Assembly: GCF_012910905.1 (NCBI RefSeq)
Contig: NZ_WTVN01000015.1
Coordinates: 39,749 to 103,748, forward strand
Origin: Aromatoleum toluvorans
GTDB lineage: Bacteria > Pseudomonadota > Gammaproteobacteria > Burkholderiales > Rhodocyclaceae
Length of the DNA stretch: 64,000 bases
Reading direction: 5' to 3'
The notes beneath the pieces were generated by a model. It did no database searches. It was not told where the DNA came from and saw nothing but the letters and a program-made list of their open reading frames with translations. A program made the translations under genes and the position numbers. This document shows, piece by piece, positions 8,284 through 17,279 of the stretch (position 1 is the first letter of the stretch; each line of letters starts with the position of its first letter).

Positions 8284-11064
8284 TCAGCCCATCCTGCTCT
8301 TGGCTGCAGCGATCACATCCCGGAGCGCGGCCCAAGGCTTTTCTGCAAGCGGCGTACGTTGTTCGTACTCGACGCGCAGGGCGTTTCCTGGAACGGCGTC
8401 GTGACGGGCGAAACCATTTCCGTCGAGTTTTCCTTCGATGACCTGATCGCCATCGAAGACGATCTTGTATCCTTGGCCAACAAAGGGTTCTCCCTCGGCG
8501 TCGAAGTGGCTGATCTCAATCCAGTTCTCCATCTCGGCGTGACCGGATGGCAATGGCGGGAGGTTGGCAAAACCCTTTGCCGGCCCCTCGAACGCATGCC
8601 CCGCCCCCTTCACCGAAAACGTCCCCGGGCAGGCGAAGGTAATGTCGCCGCCCTGCAGCGTTACCGAGGACTGGCCCGCCTGCAGCACGATGCGGTCCTT
8701 GGCGGAGATGTGGATCTCGTCGTTCGAACTGGTCACCGCCACCGACTGGTCGGCGAGGATTTCCATCGCGTCGGTGTGTGCCTGCACGGTCTGGCTGCCG
8801 GCCGCGGCAATGCTCCTGATGCCGCCCGAGTGGCTGAACCAGCTTGCCCCCTCGCCGATCGTGGCGCTGAAGGCATGTGTCGCGGCGACGTGAAAGTCCT
8901 GCTGCGTGGTGGCGTGCAACTGACCTCCCGCGAATAGCAGGGCCGCTGCGGGGGTGGAAAGACCGATGTCGTCCGGACCCTCGGTGAGAATGTACGGGTG
9001 CGAGAACCGCTCGGTGGGGGCGTCCGGGTCGCGGCTGCCGGGCCGGGCTTTCCGGGGCTCCTGCCCGCCGACGCTTCCTTCGAAGCGGCCTGCGCGAGAA
9101 ACGTCGATTGCGTCGATGAAGGCGCTCTGCCCGGCGTTGGCGGTGAGTGGCCGGGCGGACTGCGCTGCGGCGGCAGCGGACAACGCCTGTGCGGTGTGTT
9201 CCGCCGCCCGCAGTTGGCTGACCGCATCGGCGACGTCCATCTGTGTCGAGGCCGCGTTGGGGCGGGCGGCGGCCGAGATCAAGATGCCCTCGCCAGCGCG
9301 GATCGCCATCCAGCCGTCGGTGCGCAATTCGAGCCCCGTCCCGCGCCAGGGGCCACGCACCGCGCTTCGTGGGTCATGCTCGACGAGGTGGCCGAGTGAA
9401 AGCTGTGATGCGGCGTAACTGCTGGCGAGTCTCGTGCGCAACTGGCCGGGTGCGTCGTCCGCGAGCCATTGATTGAGGCCCGTATCGCCCCCGTGCGTGT
9501 CGCTCGTCCAGCCCGAGATCACGCCGGGGTGGTTGGCCGTGCTTGCGTCGCCGGCGCTGAAGGGGGGAAGGTCGCCCCCGTTGTAGAGTTGACCGACCAC
9601 GAGGGGGCGATCGATGTCACCTTCGACGAAATCCACCAACACTTCAGTGCCCGTTCGCGGCAGGAAGTGACTCCCCCAGTCTGGGCCCGAAAGCCATTCG
9701 GCAACGCGCACCCAGGTGCCGCTGCGCTCGTCTCCCGGCGCGTTTTCGCCACCTGTTTCCGGGGTTGTCGCCGCGAGCCCGCCATCGTTCGGCCTTTCGC
9801 CACGTTGCCAGTGAAACTGCACCTTGATCCGGTGATCGCGGTCGGACGTCAGTGCGGCAGATGCCTCGCCGACGACCACCGCGGTCTCGGCATGCGCCAG
9901 CGGCTTCCGGCGCGGTGCAGGCAGGATGGGTGCTGCGGCAGGCTGAATCACGAAGTCGTTGCGATAGCTGCCGGGCTCGATGTCGTGGATGGGCAGGAGC
10001 TTCGTGGCGCCGCTGCCCAGGTTGTTGGTGGCGCGATGATCGACGCTGAGGACGGCAAACTCCGCGTGCTCGCCGCTGAACGCGGCGTGGCCTTCCAGGA
10101 CGAATCGTGTCCCCGCAGTCATCATGCGCACCGTGCCTTCGCCGCACAGGCGCCGATAGCGGCTTTCGTGCCCGGAGAGGGCGAGATCCACCCGCTGCGC
10201 AGCCGATTCATCGGATTCGAAGCGGTACGCGCCACTTCCGTCGTAATCCTCCAGACGGGGCGGGTCGTCGTGGTTGACTGCACTGCGGGCATGGGCACCG
10301 GTCGCGGCGAGGGTCCGATAATCCCATGCGCTCCGGCTTACGGCGTTCGTGCCGATACGGTAGGCGTCCGCGAGCGTCTGGATGGTGTCGGCGGCCTCGG
10401 TAGCGTCGGCGCGGTGATACCGGATGCGCTCCTGAAGTGATCGGGTGCGTTCGGCGTGGCGATCGAAGAAGATGACCGCGTGCCGGGAGCGGTCCGCCGC
10501 CTCGCCGGTCTCGGGCGCCTGCTCATGTTCAAACCGGAAGGAGATTCCTTCTTCGGCGAGCAGGCGCAGCAGGAAATCGAGATCGCTTTCGCGGTGCTGA
10601 ATGCAGAGGCTGCGCTTGCGCAGCGTCTGGGTGACCTGGAAACGCCAGTTGGCGTGAGTCGTGTAGCCGGCAAACACGGCGTCGCATATTCCGCGCAGGT
10701 CAAGGTCCTGAAAGATGCGGCTGCGCCGCCCCTGGGCGAGCAGGGCGATCCAGGGCTCCAGCGTCAGTCGGTAACGTGCCAGGCCGCCGTCGCTGCCGAG
10801 CGGGGCTGCGTGCGTACAGTAGCCATGCCAGGTCCGCATGCCGCCGTCCGCCAGACGCAGGCGCAGTGCGAACTCCCTGCCCAGCACGTCCGGAAGGGGG
10901 ATATGCGCATTGGTCGCGATGCAATCGACGTCGAAACGGAACAGCTCGTTGACCGCTTCGCGTCCCGCCATTCGTTCGACGAGCAACGCCGTCGCGACCG
11001 GGGATCGGATTTCGATCAGGCGCGCACGCTGCGACAGCAGGGAATCGAGTTCTGCGGATCGCAT
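8284..11064 (-). CDS. vgrG: T6SS spike protein VgrG (TssI) with C-terminal extension
   Basis: 926 residues. Residues about 1-380 are the gp27-like base. The gp5-like OB fold follows at about 405-500 (HRIKVQFHWQRGERPNDGG, then SHFLPRTGTEVLVDFVEGDI and VVGQLYNG). A DUF2345-type beta-prism runs from about 690 to 845 (SVAVTSSNDEIHISAKDRIV and following). Beyond the spike, residues about 846-905 form a short beta-rich extension (NWIEISHFDAEGEPFVGQGY...) like the transthyretin-type adaptors seen on some VgrGs that carry effectors. The gene lies between tssL (6-nt gap) and the toxin (8-nt gap), so this VgrG is the likely carrier of that toxin. The trimeric spike sits at the tip of the Hcp tube and pierces target cells. 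Confidence 0.97.
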   Translation of the reverse strand: MRSAELDSLLSQRARLIEIRSPVATALLVERMAGREAVNELFRFDVDCIATNAHIPLPDVLGREFALRLRLADGGMRTWHGYCTHAAPLGSDGGLARYRLTLEPWIALLAQGRRSRIFQDLDLRGICDAVFAGYTTHANWRFQVTQTLRKRSLCIQHRESDLDFLLRLLAEEGISFRFEHEQAPETGEAADRSRHAVIFFDRHAERTRSLQERIRYHRADATEAADTIQTLADAYRIGTNAVSRSAWDYRTLAATGAHARSAVNHDDPPRLEDYDGSGAYRFESDESAAQRVDLALSGHESRYRRLCGEGTVRMMTAGTRFVLEGHAAFSGEHAEFAVLSVDHRATNNLGSGATKLLPIHDIEPGSYRNDFVIQPAAAPILPAPRRKPLAHAETAVVVGEASAALTSDRDHRIKVQFHWQRGERPNDGGLAATTPETGGENAPGDERSGTWVRVAEWLSGPDWGSHFLPRTGTEVLVDFVEGDIDRPLVVGQLYNGGDLPPFSAGDASTANHPGVISGWTSDTHGGDTGLNQWLADDAPGQLRTRLASSYAASQLSLGHLVEHDPRSAVRGPWRGTGLELRTDGWMAIRAGEGILISAAARPNAASTQMDVADAVSQLRAAEHTAQALSAAAAAQSARPLTANAGQSAFIDAIDVSRAGRFEGSVGGQEPRKARPGSRDPDAPTERFSHPYILTEGPDDIGLSTPAAALLFAGGQLHATTQQDFHVAATHAFSATIGEGASWFSHSGGIRSIAAAGSQTVQAHTDAMEILADQSVAVTSSNDEIHISAKDRIVLQAGQSSVTLQGGDITFACPGTFSVKGAGHAFEGPAKGFANLPPLPSGHAEMENWIEISHFDAEGEPFVGQGYKIVFDGDQVIEGKLDGNGFARHDAVPGNALRVEYEQRTPLAEKPWAALRDVIAAAKSRMG

Positions 11065-11070
11065 CTGCGG

Positions 11071-11829
11071 TCAGGGCAGCGTGATGGTGATGTGGGGACG
11101 TCTGGCGGCGACCTTGATGATGTCGTGATAGGGCGCAAGGGCTTCCCGCGTGGTGTATTCCAGATGGCTGCGGATGCCGGTGAAGGCGCCGAGCGCGCTC
11201 AGCGCAACCATGGCGACGGTCACCCATGCGGGCAGGCTGCGTCGCAGTTCATGCGAGATGCTGTCGGGGCGGGCGCCGTGGGGCGCGAAGCCCGCCTTGC
11301 GGCCCTTGATGTGAGCGATCTGCTCGCCGACCTGTGCGGTCAGGTAGGCCAGTCGCTCCGGCCCTTCGAGCAGATACTTGCCGCGAAACCCGAGCAGCAG
11401 GCACATGTGGAACACTTCCAGCGCCTGTATCCGGCGGGATCCCGCGTCGCGGGCGACGCCGAGCTTGTCGAAGAAATATTCGCCGGCGAGCTGGTCGCCA
11501 AACAGGCTCAGCTGCAGCGGACGGCGCTCCCAGTCATCGCGGATCGAAAGCCGTGATGCCAGGATCGCCTCGTCGACGGTTGCGCAGAACGCATATTTGG
11601 CGTCGAAGATATCTTCGGGCGTGAAATCGTGCCGCTTCGCCTGGCGTTCGAAATCCGCGAGAAAACCGGTCACGCAGTCGGAAAACTCGCGCGCGTCGCG
11701 CGGCGTCTTCGAGTTCCGCAGCAGGAACACCATGTAGAACCCTTCGTACAGCAGATCCGCAAGAGTGGTTCGGGGCGTGGAAGTCACTTGTCCCGTGGGC
11801 GCGGCGAATATCGACGGATTGGCGTTCAT
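11071..11829 (-). CDS. tssL: T6SS inner-membrane protein TssL (DotU family)
   Basis: 252 residues. The cytoplasmic DotU domain occupies most of the protein (LLYEGFYMVFLLRNSKTPRD; then FCATVDEAILASRL; then LQLSLFGDQLAGEYFFDKL), and a single C-terminal membrane segment follows (AWVTVAMVALSALGAFTGI), leaving a short periplasmic tail. There is no OmpA-like peptidoglycan-binding extension. TssL normally pairs with TssM in the envelope complex and TssK links it to the baseplate, but no tssM follows here. The ATG overlaps the tssK stop in an ATGA, so the two are translationally coupled; the longer open frame upstream is a shadow of tssK. Confidence 0.95.
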   Translation of the reverse strand: MNANPSIFAAPTGQVTSTPRTTLADLLYEGFYMVFLLRNSKTPRDAREFSDCVTGFLADFERQAKRHDFTPEDIFDAKYAFCATVDEAILASRLSIRDDWERRPLQLSLFGDQLAGEYFFDKLGVARDAGSRRIQALEVFHMCLLLGFRGKYLLEGPERLAYLTAQVGEQIAHIKGRKAGFAPHGARPDSISHELRRSLPAWVTVAMVALSALGAFTGIRSHLEYTTREALAPYHDIIKVAARRPHITITLP

Positions 11830-13169
11830 GAAGTGACGGCGATCAGTTCGAGTTTGAGGTCGGGATACCCGGCCGGGGCATAGATCGTGATGCTGCGCGC
11901 CTTGACCATGCGCTCGTACAGGGGGCCGTGCGGGTCGAGGCTGAAATAGCAGGCTCCGGGACGCACGGGTATCGCGGGTGGCACCTGTGCGCAGTGCGTG
12001 AGGGATACCCCGCCCATGGCCGAAAGCACGAGCTTTTCGACGTCGTCGGGCGCTCCCGCCTTGAAGCGGGCGGGGACCGATTCGATGATCTCCGACAGGG
12101 GAAGTGCCGCCGACACGGCCATGAAGAATCGCGAGTCGTGCGAGATCTTGTCCGAATCGATCCTGCCCAGATGAAACGACGGCTTCTGCTCGACCAGCGC
12201 AATCGCGAAATAACGTGTCGAGATCACGGCTTCGAGCAGACTGCGCAGGATGTCGTCGATCTTCTCGAAGCACGAAGCGGGGCGTCGGTGATCGTACGTG
12301 GGCAGTTCCGCGAGCGTGTGGGATTTCGAGAACGTCATCAGTCCGCCGGCAAGGCGCAACAGTTCCTGAAAGAGACGTTCGGGGTGGAGTGACGGATTTC
12401 GCTGGATGTGGGCGAGCGCTGCGAACGCGCTGCTCGCGGTGTGCAGGAGCCAGAACGACGCGACGTCCCCGGAACGGAATTCGATGACGTTCTTCGTCGG
12501 TTCGCGATGGAATCCATACAGCGCATCGACTTTCGCCTGGAGCGCGTCGAGTAGTCGCCGCAACATCAGGCACAAGGCCGGTGCGCCATCGACGCGCAGG
12601 CTCGGGGCGATGAAGGATGGATCGAATTCGTACCCGTTGGTAGGGGTCCGGCGGATGCGCAGGAGCGGGATCGTCAGGTACTGATCGGACGCCTGTGTGC
12701 TCGCGATCAGACGCGACTGCTTGCGCAGGACACTGATTTCCGCCTCCAGTGCGTCGGTAAACAGATCGGGCACCTGGTGCGTGTCGAGCACGTAGCGGCT
12801 GTTCGTGGTGCCGCCTTCGCCCGCGTCGTAGTTGCGTCCGAAATCCCGCAGATGGTGCAGCGCGAGGTGGAACTCGATCGGACCGCCTTCCCAGTCGAAC
12901 TGGTCTAGCGCGAGGGGAGACGGGGGACGGTCCTCGCCCGGAGCGCAGTAGATTTCGCCGTCAGGCAGTACCACGTCGAGACGGTCGACGCGCAAGGTCC
13001 CGCTCGCGAGTGCGTCGTGGTCGAATTCAAGCGCGCGCAAGCCCCATGCAAACGGCTCCGCCGCGAGCATGGCCTTACGGACGCATGCCTCGTGGCGGGC
13101 ATCCTGCTGCTGGAAGTGCTGGGGACGAAGAAACAGTCCTTCGCCCCACAGGATCTTGTTGGGTGTCAC
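11826..13169 (-). CDS. tssK: T6SS baseplate protein TssK
   Basis: 447 residues, the usual TssK length. The start is GTG: the protein begins VTPNKILWGEGLFLRPQHFQ, which matches the canonical TssK N-terminus, and an AGGAAA ribosome-binding site lies about 12 nt upstream; codons further upstream do not fit the family. TssK connects the baseplate (TssEFG, VgrG) to the TssJLM membrane complex through its C-terminal head domain, seen here ending in PAGYPDLKLELIAVTS. It is the second gene of the leftward operon, 19 nt after tssJ, and overlaps tssL by 4 nt. Confidence 0.95.
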   Translation of the reverse strand: MTPNKILWGEGLFLRPQHFQQQDARHEACVRKAMLAAEPFAWGLRALEFDHDALASGTLRVDRLDVVLPDGEIYCAPGEDRPPSPLALDQFDWEGGPIEFHLALHHLRDFGRNYDAGEGGTTNSRYVLDTHQVPDLFTDALEAEISVLRKQSRLIASTQASDQYLTIPLLRIRRTPTNGYEFDPSFIAPSLRVDGAPALCLMLRRLLDALQAKVDALYGFHREPTKNVIEFRSGDVASFWLLHTASSAFAALAHIQRNPSLHPERLFQELLRLAGGLMTFSKSHTLAELPTYDHRRPASCFEKIDDILRSLLEAVISTRYFAIALVEQKPSFHLGRIDSDKISHDSRFFMAVSAALPLSEIIESVPARFKAGAPDDVEKLVLSAMGGVSLTHCAQVPPAIPVRPGACYFSLDPHGPLYERMVKARSITIYAPAGYPDLKLELIAVTS

Positions 13170-13188
13170 GGTGTTCGGGTTTCCTGGG

Positions 13189-13845
13189 TCAGATGCAGCG
13201 CACGCCCGAGAGCGCGCGGGAAGATGCGGCCATTGCGGGACTGGAAAGCTCACCGGTTCCCGCCGTCATCGCGCAGGTGTGGAACCCGATGGCGATGCCG
13301 GTCTTCTGCGATGCGTCGCGGTCGAATGCCAGCTTCCATCGGTTCGCCGCCGGTTTGTGAAATTGCGCGACGACACCGATGACCTTGACGCGCCCCGGTA
13401 CCTGCTCCTCGAACCGGTAGGTTCGGCTGGGGAGGAGCGTCATTTCGCGAACGGCCACGAGATCGTTCTGCAGCGCATCGCGTTCGGCGTCCGGATCGCT
13501 GGCCTGCCCGTATGTCAGGCGCGCGAACGCGGTGTCGCTGCGCAACTGGTAAATGCGCACGACCAGTGCCAGGGGGGCGCCGCTAGCCGTGGCGTTGGTC
13601 GCCGGGCCCGTCGACAAGGTCATGGCAAGCGGACGCGGCGCATCCGGATCGGGACGATCCTCCGTCTTGCGCAGTCCGGCCGCTTCCATGGCCACCCCTG
13701 CCACCGTCCCTGCAATCCGAAGTGCGGATGCAGATGCGCAACCCGCCCCGCTCGCGGCGAGCGACAGGATAAGGGCGGCGCTCCCGAAGCGCGCCAGTCG
13801 CCCCGCCGTTGTTTCAGTGAAAGGTCCAGTGCGTGACAAAAGCAT
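13189..13845 (-). CDS. tssJ: T6SS outer-membrane lipoprotein TssJ
   Basis: 218 residues from the ATG. A hydrophobic signal leads to the lipobox LAASGAGC, so the mature protein is lipid-anchored at Cys. The C-terminal half has the TssJ beta-sandwich signatures: LVVRIYQLRSDTAFARLTYG, then a region ending in RTYRFEEQVPGRVKVIGVVA. TssJ anchors the membrane complex to the outer membrane and normally contacts the periplasmic part of TssM, which is not encoded nearby. No clear Shine-Dalgarno precedes the ATG, and a TTG 15 nt further upstream is possible, so the exact start is uncertain. First gene of the leftward operon, divergent from the TPR lipoprotein gene. Confidence 0.93.
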   Translation of the reverse strand: MLLSRTGPFTETTAGRLARFGSAALILSLAASGAGCASASALRIAGTVAGVAMEAAGLRKTEDRPDPDAPRPLAMTLSTGPATNATASGAPLALVVRIYQLRSDTAFARLTYGQASDPDAERDALQNDLVAVREMTLLPSRTYRFEEQVPGRVKVIGVVAQFHKPAANRWKLAFDRDASQKTGIAIGFHTCAMTAGTGELSSPAMAASSRALSGVRCI

Positions 13846-13950
13846 AAAAAATAATGCCAAAGGATTGCGTTGTGTTTCGATGCGAATGTACTATGCCGGA
13901 CTGCGTTGTGCAATGATGTAAATGACATTGGAACGTTTTCAGGGGTAGTG
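13846..13950. promoter_or_regulatory. Divergent promoter region of the two T6SS operons
   Basis: 105 nt between tssJ (leftward) and the TPR lipoprotein gene (rightward), clearly AT-richer than its surroundings. On the plus strand TTGCGT (13865-13870) and TACTAT (13889-13894) are 18 nt apart, a plausible sigma70 pair. GG at 13898-13899 and GC at 13910-13911 are 10 nt apart, a possible but weak sigma54 core. An A/T-rich patch with the partial palindrome GCATTATTTTTTATGC sits at the leftward start. No operator could be assigned. Confidence 0.45.
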
Positions 13951-14607
13951 ATGGCAATCGGAAATCTACGAACGACGGGCGCTCTGGCGATGGTCTTGCT
14001 GGTCACCGGATGTGCGTCCGCGCCGCAGAAGATGTCGCAGGACGAGTTTTCGCAGTACTTGCAGACGACGACCCTGCAGGTCGATCAGCTGCTCTCGGAG
14101 AGCAAGCGGGATGAGGCAGTCGGCCTTCTGTCGAAGGCGGCGGATCTCAACCCCGCAGCAAAGGATCCGTGGGTACGCATCGCGAAGATCCAGTTTGACG
14201 GTGGCAAGTACGGCGAAGCGATCGTCGCGGCCGGTGAGGTGTTGCAACGCGATCCGGCGGACCGTGTGGCAAAGAGCGTCCGCGCCGTAAGCGGCCTGCG
14301 TGTGGCAACCGAGTCGCTCGCTGACCTGCGTACCGATACCGAAATGACCGGCTCGGCGCGCGGCGACGCCGTTGCCCTGGCCAAGGTGATGCGCGAATCG
14401 CTGGGCGAGTCGGTGCTCATTCCGCCGCCCACGCGTGAAGAACTCGAGGCACGGCGGTTGGCCGAGGAGCGGGAAAAGAACCAGAACCAGAAGCAGAAGG
14501 CCAGGCCGAAGGCGCGCGTAAAGAAGGTCACGCCGGCCGTGAGTGCTGCCGAGCCGGCCACGCCCGGCGCCCCCGGCGGTGCTGGTCCATTCAGCGGTCT
14601 TCGATAA
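13951..14607 (+). CDS. T6SS-associated lipoprotein with TPR-like repeats
   Basis: 218 residues. The signal MAIGNLRTTGALAMVLLVTGC ends in a lipobox, so the protein is predicted to be lipid-anchored in the envelope. Residues about 40-120 read as TPR-like helical pairs (EAVGLLSKAADLNPAAKDPW, then YGEAIVAAGEVLQRDPADR). The C-terminus is low-complexity, rich in Lys/Arg then Ala/Pro/Gly. An AGGGG lies just upstream of the ATG. It heads the rightward T6SS operon ahead of tssB; similar TPR lipoproteins stand at this place in some Burkholderia-type clusters, but I know no assigned function. A role in the envelope part of the machine is plausible because tssM and tssA are absent here. Confidence 0.75.
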   Translation: MAIGNLRTTGALAMVLLVTGCASAPQKMSQDEFSQYLQTTTLQVDQLLSESKRDEAVGLLSKAADLNPAAKDPWVRIAKIQFDGGKYGEAIVAAGEVLQRDPADRVAKSVRAVSGLRVATESLADLRTDTEMTGSARGDAVALAKVMRESLGESVLIPPPTREELEARRLAEEREKNQNQKQKARPKARVKKVTPAVSAAEPATPGAPGGAGPFSGLR

Positions 14608-14660
14608 GAGTGCCCACCGGGGCGCCGCTTGATTTGGCGGCGCCTCGCCAGGAGGAAACC

Positions 14661-15182
14661 GTGTCCAGGAAGGAAAGCGTTCAGAAGCGTCTGCAGAAGG
14701 TCAGGCCACCGCGCGTGCAATTGACCTATGACGTGGAGAAAGGTGACGCCGTCGAACAGAAGGAGCTGCCTTTCGTTGTCGGCGTGCTCGGCGATTTCGC
14801 CGGCCAGAGCGAAACAGGGCAGGCGAAGCTGCGTGACCGCAAGTTCGTCGGCGTCGATACCGACAACTTCGATGACGTGATCGCTGCGGTCGCGCCGCGC
14901 GCGTCGTTTCAGGTCAGGAACAGGCTTTCAGGCGAGGGGGGTGAGTTCGCCGTCGATCTGACTTTCAGCGCTTTCGAGGATTTTCGTCCCGAATCCGTCG
15001 TCCGGCAGCTCGAGCCCCTGCGCAAGCTGATGGAAGCGCGCGCCAAGCTTGCGGAACTTCGAAACAAGTTGGCAGGCAACGAGAAACTTGATGATCTCCT
15101 CAGCGATGTGTTGACGAGCACGGAGAAGCTGCGCGCCATCGGCGCATGCGGCAACGCCGCAGAATCGGGGGAGGAGCGATGA
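14661..15182 (+). CDS. tssB: T6SS contractile sheath small subunit TssB (VipA)
   Basis: 173 residues. The start is the GTG preceded directly by AGGAGG; the protein then begins VSRKESVQKRLQKVRPPRVQ, which matches TssB, whereas an ATG 51 nt earlier adds a non-conserved leader. The sheath-forming core is clear (LPFVVGVLGDFAGQS, then KFVGVDTDNFDDVIAAVAPR). TssB pairs with TssC to build the contractile sheath around the Hcp tube. Its stop overlaps the tssC start in ATGA, as expected for the obligate heterodimer. Confidence 0.96.
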   Translation: MSRKESVQKRLQKVRPPRVQLTYDVEKGDAVEQKELPFVVGVLGDFAGQSETGQAKLRDRKFVGVDTDNFDDVIAAVAPRASFQVRNRLSGEGGEFAVDLTFSAFEDFRPESVVRQLEPLRKLMEARAKLAELRNKLAGNEKLDDLLSDVLTSTEKLRAIGACGNAAESGEER

Positions 15183-16666
15183 CCACGATGCACTCCGGGG
15201 CGGTCGATGTCTTTGCTGCGGGTTCCGAGGCTCCTCTCCTCGATCGCATCATCGAAGAGAGTCGCGTCGCCCGCTCTGAATCGGAACGACACCACGCGCG
15301 CGACATCATCGGTGAGTTGGCCAGGCAGGTTCTCGATGGCGAAGTCGTCGTGTCCGAAAATCTGTCCGCGTCTCTCGACGCACGTCTGGCGGAGCTCGAT
15401 CGTCTGATCTCGGCGCAACTCAGCGAAGTGATGCACGCGGCCGAGTTCCAGGCGCTGGAGAGTGCGTGGACCGGCCTGCACTATCTCTGCCGCCAGTCCG
15501 CGACAGGCCCTCAACTGAAGATCAAGTTGCTGAACGCGACGAAACGCGATCTCGTCAAGGATTTCAAGACGGCGATCGAGTTCGATCAGAGCGCGCTTTT
15601 CAGGAAGGTCTACGAAGAGGAGTTCGGCACCTTCGGTGGTTCCCCCTTCGGTGTCCTGCTCGGCCAGTTCGAAATGACGCGCCAGCCGGAAGACCTCTAT
15701 CTGCTCGAGCAGATGTCCCATGTCGCCGCGGCTGCACACGCTCCGTTCATCACTGCGGCGTCGCCCGAGCTGTTCGGCCTCGAATCCTACGTCGAGTTGA
15801 GCCGGCCGAGAGACCTCTCGAAGGTGTTCGATACGGTCGAATACGCCAAGTGGAAATCCTATCGCGACTCCGAGGATGCCCGATACGTGGGGCTGACCCT
15901 GCCGCGTTTCCTCGGGCGCCTGCCTTATAACCCGATCGACGGGATCACCACGGAGGGATTCAATTTCGTGGAGGAGGTCGATGGTGCCGATCATTCGAAA
16001 TACCTTTGGTGCAACGCCGCGTTCGCCTTCGGTGCCCGACTGACCAACGCGTTCGAGAACCACGGCTGGTGCGCCGCGATCCGCGGCGTCGAGGGCGGAG
16101 GCCTGGTCGAGGACCTGCCGACGCACACCTTCCGCACTGGCGAGGGCGAGGTGGCATTGAAATGCCCGACCGAGATTGCCATCACCGACCGGCGCGAAAA
16201 GGAGCTCAGCGATCTGGGCTTCATTCCGATGGTCCATTGCAAGAACACCGACTATGCGGCGTTCTTCGGCGCGCAATCGACGCAGAAAGCCCGTCGCTAT
16301 GACACCGATGCGGCGAACGCGAACGCCTCGTTGTCGGCGCAGCTCCAGTACATCTTTGCAGTGTGCCGAATCGCCCACTACATGAAAGCGATGATGCGCG
16401 ACAAGATCGGCAGCTTTGCCAGTGCCGCCAATGTCGAGATGTACCTGCAGCGCTGGATCGATCAGTACGTCACGGCCGACGATACGGCATCGCAGGAAAC
16501 CAAGGCGCAGTTTCCGCTGCGGGAAGCATCGATCGAAGTGGGCGAGGTGCCCGGACGTCCCGGTGTATACCGTGCGGTCTCGTTCATCCGCCCGCATTTC
16601 CAGCTCGACGAGCTTTCCGTGTCACTAAGACTGGTCGCTGAACTGCCCCAGTCTGGAAAGGCCTGA
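15179..16666 (+). CDS. tssC: T6SS contractile sheath large subunit TssC (VipB)
   Basis: 495 residues, usual length. Family landmarks include LESAWTGLHYLCRQSATGPQ, FGVLLGQFEM, the conserved SRPRDLSKVFD segment and the C-terminal RPHFQLDELSVSLRLVAELP. A strong GGGGGAGGAG Shine-Dalgarno lies just upstream of the ATG, which overlaps the tssB stop by 4 nt. With TssB it forms the sheath that contracts and is later disassembled by TssH (ClpV), encoded at the end of the same operon. Confidence 0.97.
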   Translation: MTTMHSGAVDVFAAGSEAPLLDRIIEESRVARSESERHHARDIIGELARQVLDGEVVVSENLSASLDARLAELDRLISAQLSEVMHAAEFQALESAWTGLHYLCRQSATGPQLKIKLLNATKRDLVKDFKTAIEFDQSALFRKVYEEEFGTFGGSPFGVLLGQFEMTRQPEDLYLLEQMSHVAAAAHAPFITAASPELFGLESYVELSRPRDLSKVFDTVEYAKWKSYRDSEDARYVGLTLPRFLGRLPYNPIDGITTEGFNFVEEVDGADHSKYLWCNAAFAFGARLTNAFENHGWCAAIRGVEGGGLVEDLPTHTFRTGEGEVALKCPTEIAITDRREKELSDLGFIPMVHCKNTDYAAFFGAQSTQKARRYDTDAANANASLSAQLQYIFAVCRIAHYMKAMMRDKIGSFASAANVEMYLQRWIDQYVTADDTASQETKAQFPLREASIEVGEVPGRPGVYRAVSFIRPHFQLDELSVSLRLVAELPQSGKA

Positions 16667-16696
16667 TTGTTCGACTATCTGAAGGATTGAAAAGCC

Positions 16697-17233
16697 ATGA
16701 AGGATATCTACATCGAGTTCAAGGGCAGCGACATCAAGGGCGACTCGCGCGATACGAAACACAAGGACCAGGTCGAGGTGTATTCGTGGCTACATAGCAT
16801 CCGTCAGCCGAAATCGGCCACCGCGTCGAGCGCAGGCGGACACACGGCCGAGCGCTGCGAACACGGCGAGATGATCTTCACGAAGGACATCGACGGCGCG
16901 AGTCCGAAGCTCTATCAGGCCTGTTCCTCGGGACTCATCATCAACGATGCGATCATTTGTTTCTATCGCGCGTTCGGCGGCAAGAACACCACCGGTAATC
17001 CGAGCGGTACGCAGAACCGTCACCAGTATCTCAAGATCGAACTCAAGAACGTGCTGATTTCGTCGGTATCGCCGTCCGTATCGAGTGAAGGCATTCCATC
17101 GGAAACCTTCGCCCTGAAGTACTCTGCGGTCAAGTGGACGTATGACGAACTCAATATCGACGGGAACAAGTCGGGCAAGGTGAACATCCAGGGGGCCTGG
17201 AACCTGGCGAAGAATGCACCGAGCCTGACCTGA
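16697..17233 (+). CDS. hcp: T6SS tube protein Hcp (TssD)
   Basis: 178 residues beginning MKDIYIEFKGSDIKGDSRD, the Hcp signature (residues DIYIEFKGSDIKG), with GEMIFTKDIDGASPKLYQAC in the middle and a C-terminal YSAVKWTYDELNIDG. Hcp hexamers stack into the inner tube that carries effectors. An AAGGAT ribosome-binding site precedes the ATG. A single copy is present in the operon, between the sheath genes and tssE, in the common betaproteobacterial order. Confidence 0.97.
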   Translation: MKDIYIEFKGSDIKGDSRDTKHKDQVEVYSWLHSIRQPKSATASSAGGHTAERCEHGEMIFTKDIDGASPKLYQACSSGLIINDAIICFYRAFGGKNTTGNPSGTQNRHQYLKIELKNVLISSVSPSVSSEGIPSETFALKYSAVKWTYDELNIDGNKSGKVNIQGAWNLAKNAPSLT

Positions 17234-17279
17234 TCCTCTTGTCGTGCTCGTTCCCGCGTAGCCGGGCTATGCTGCCATC

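Noticed and set aside
11830..12573. N-terminal extension of tssL to 500 residues
   Set aside because: This part is antiparallel-frame content of tssK; the DotU family starts at MNANPSIFAAP, where the ATGA overlap gives a natural start.
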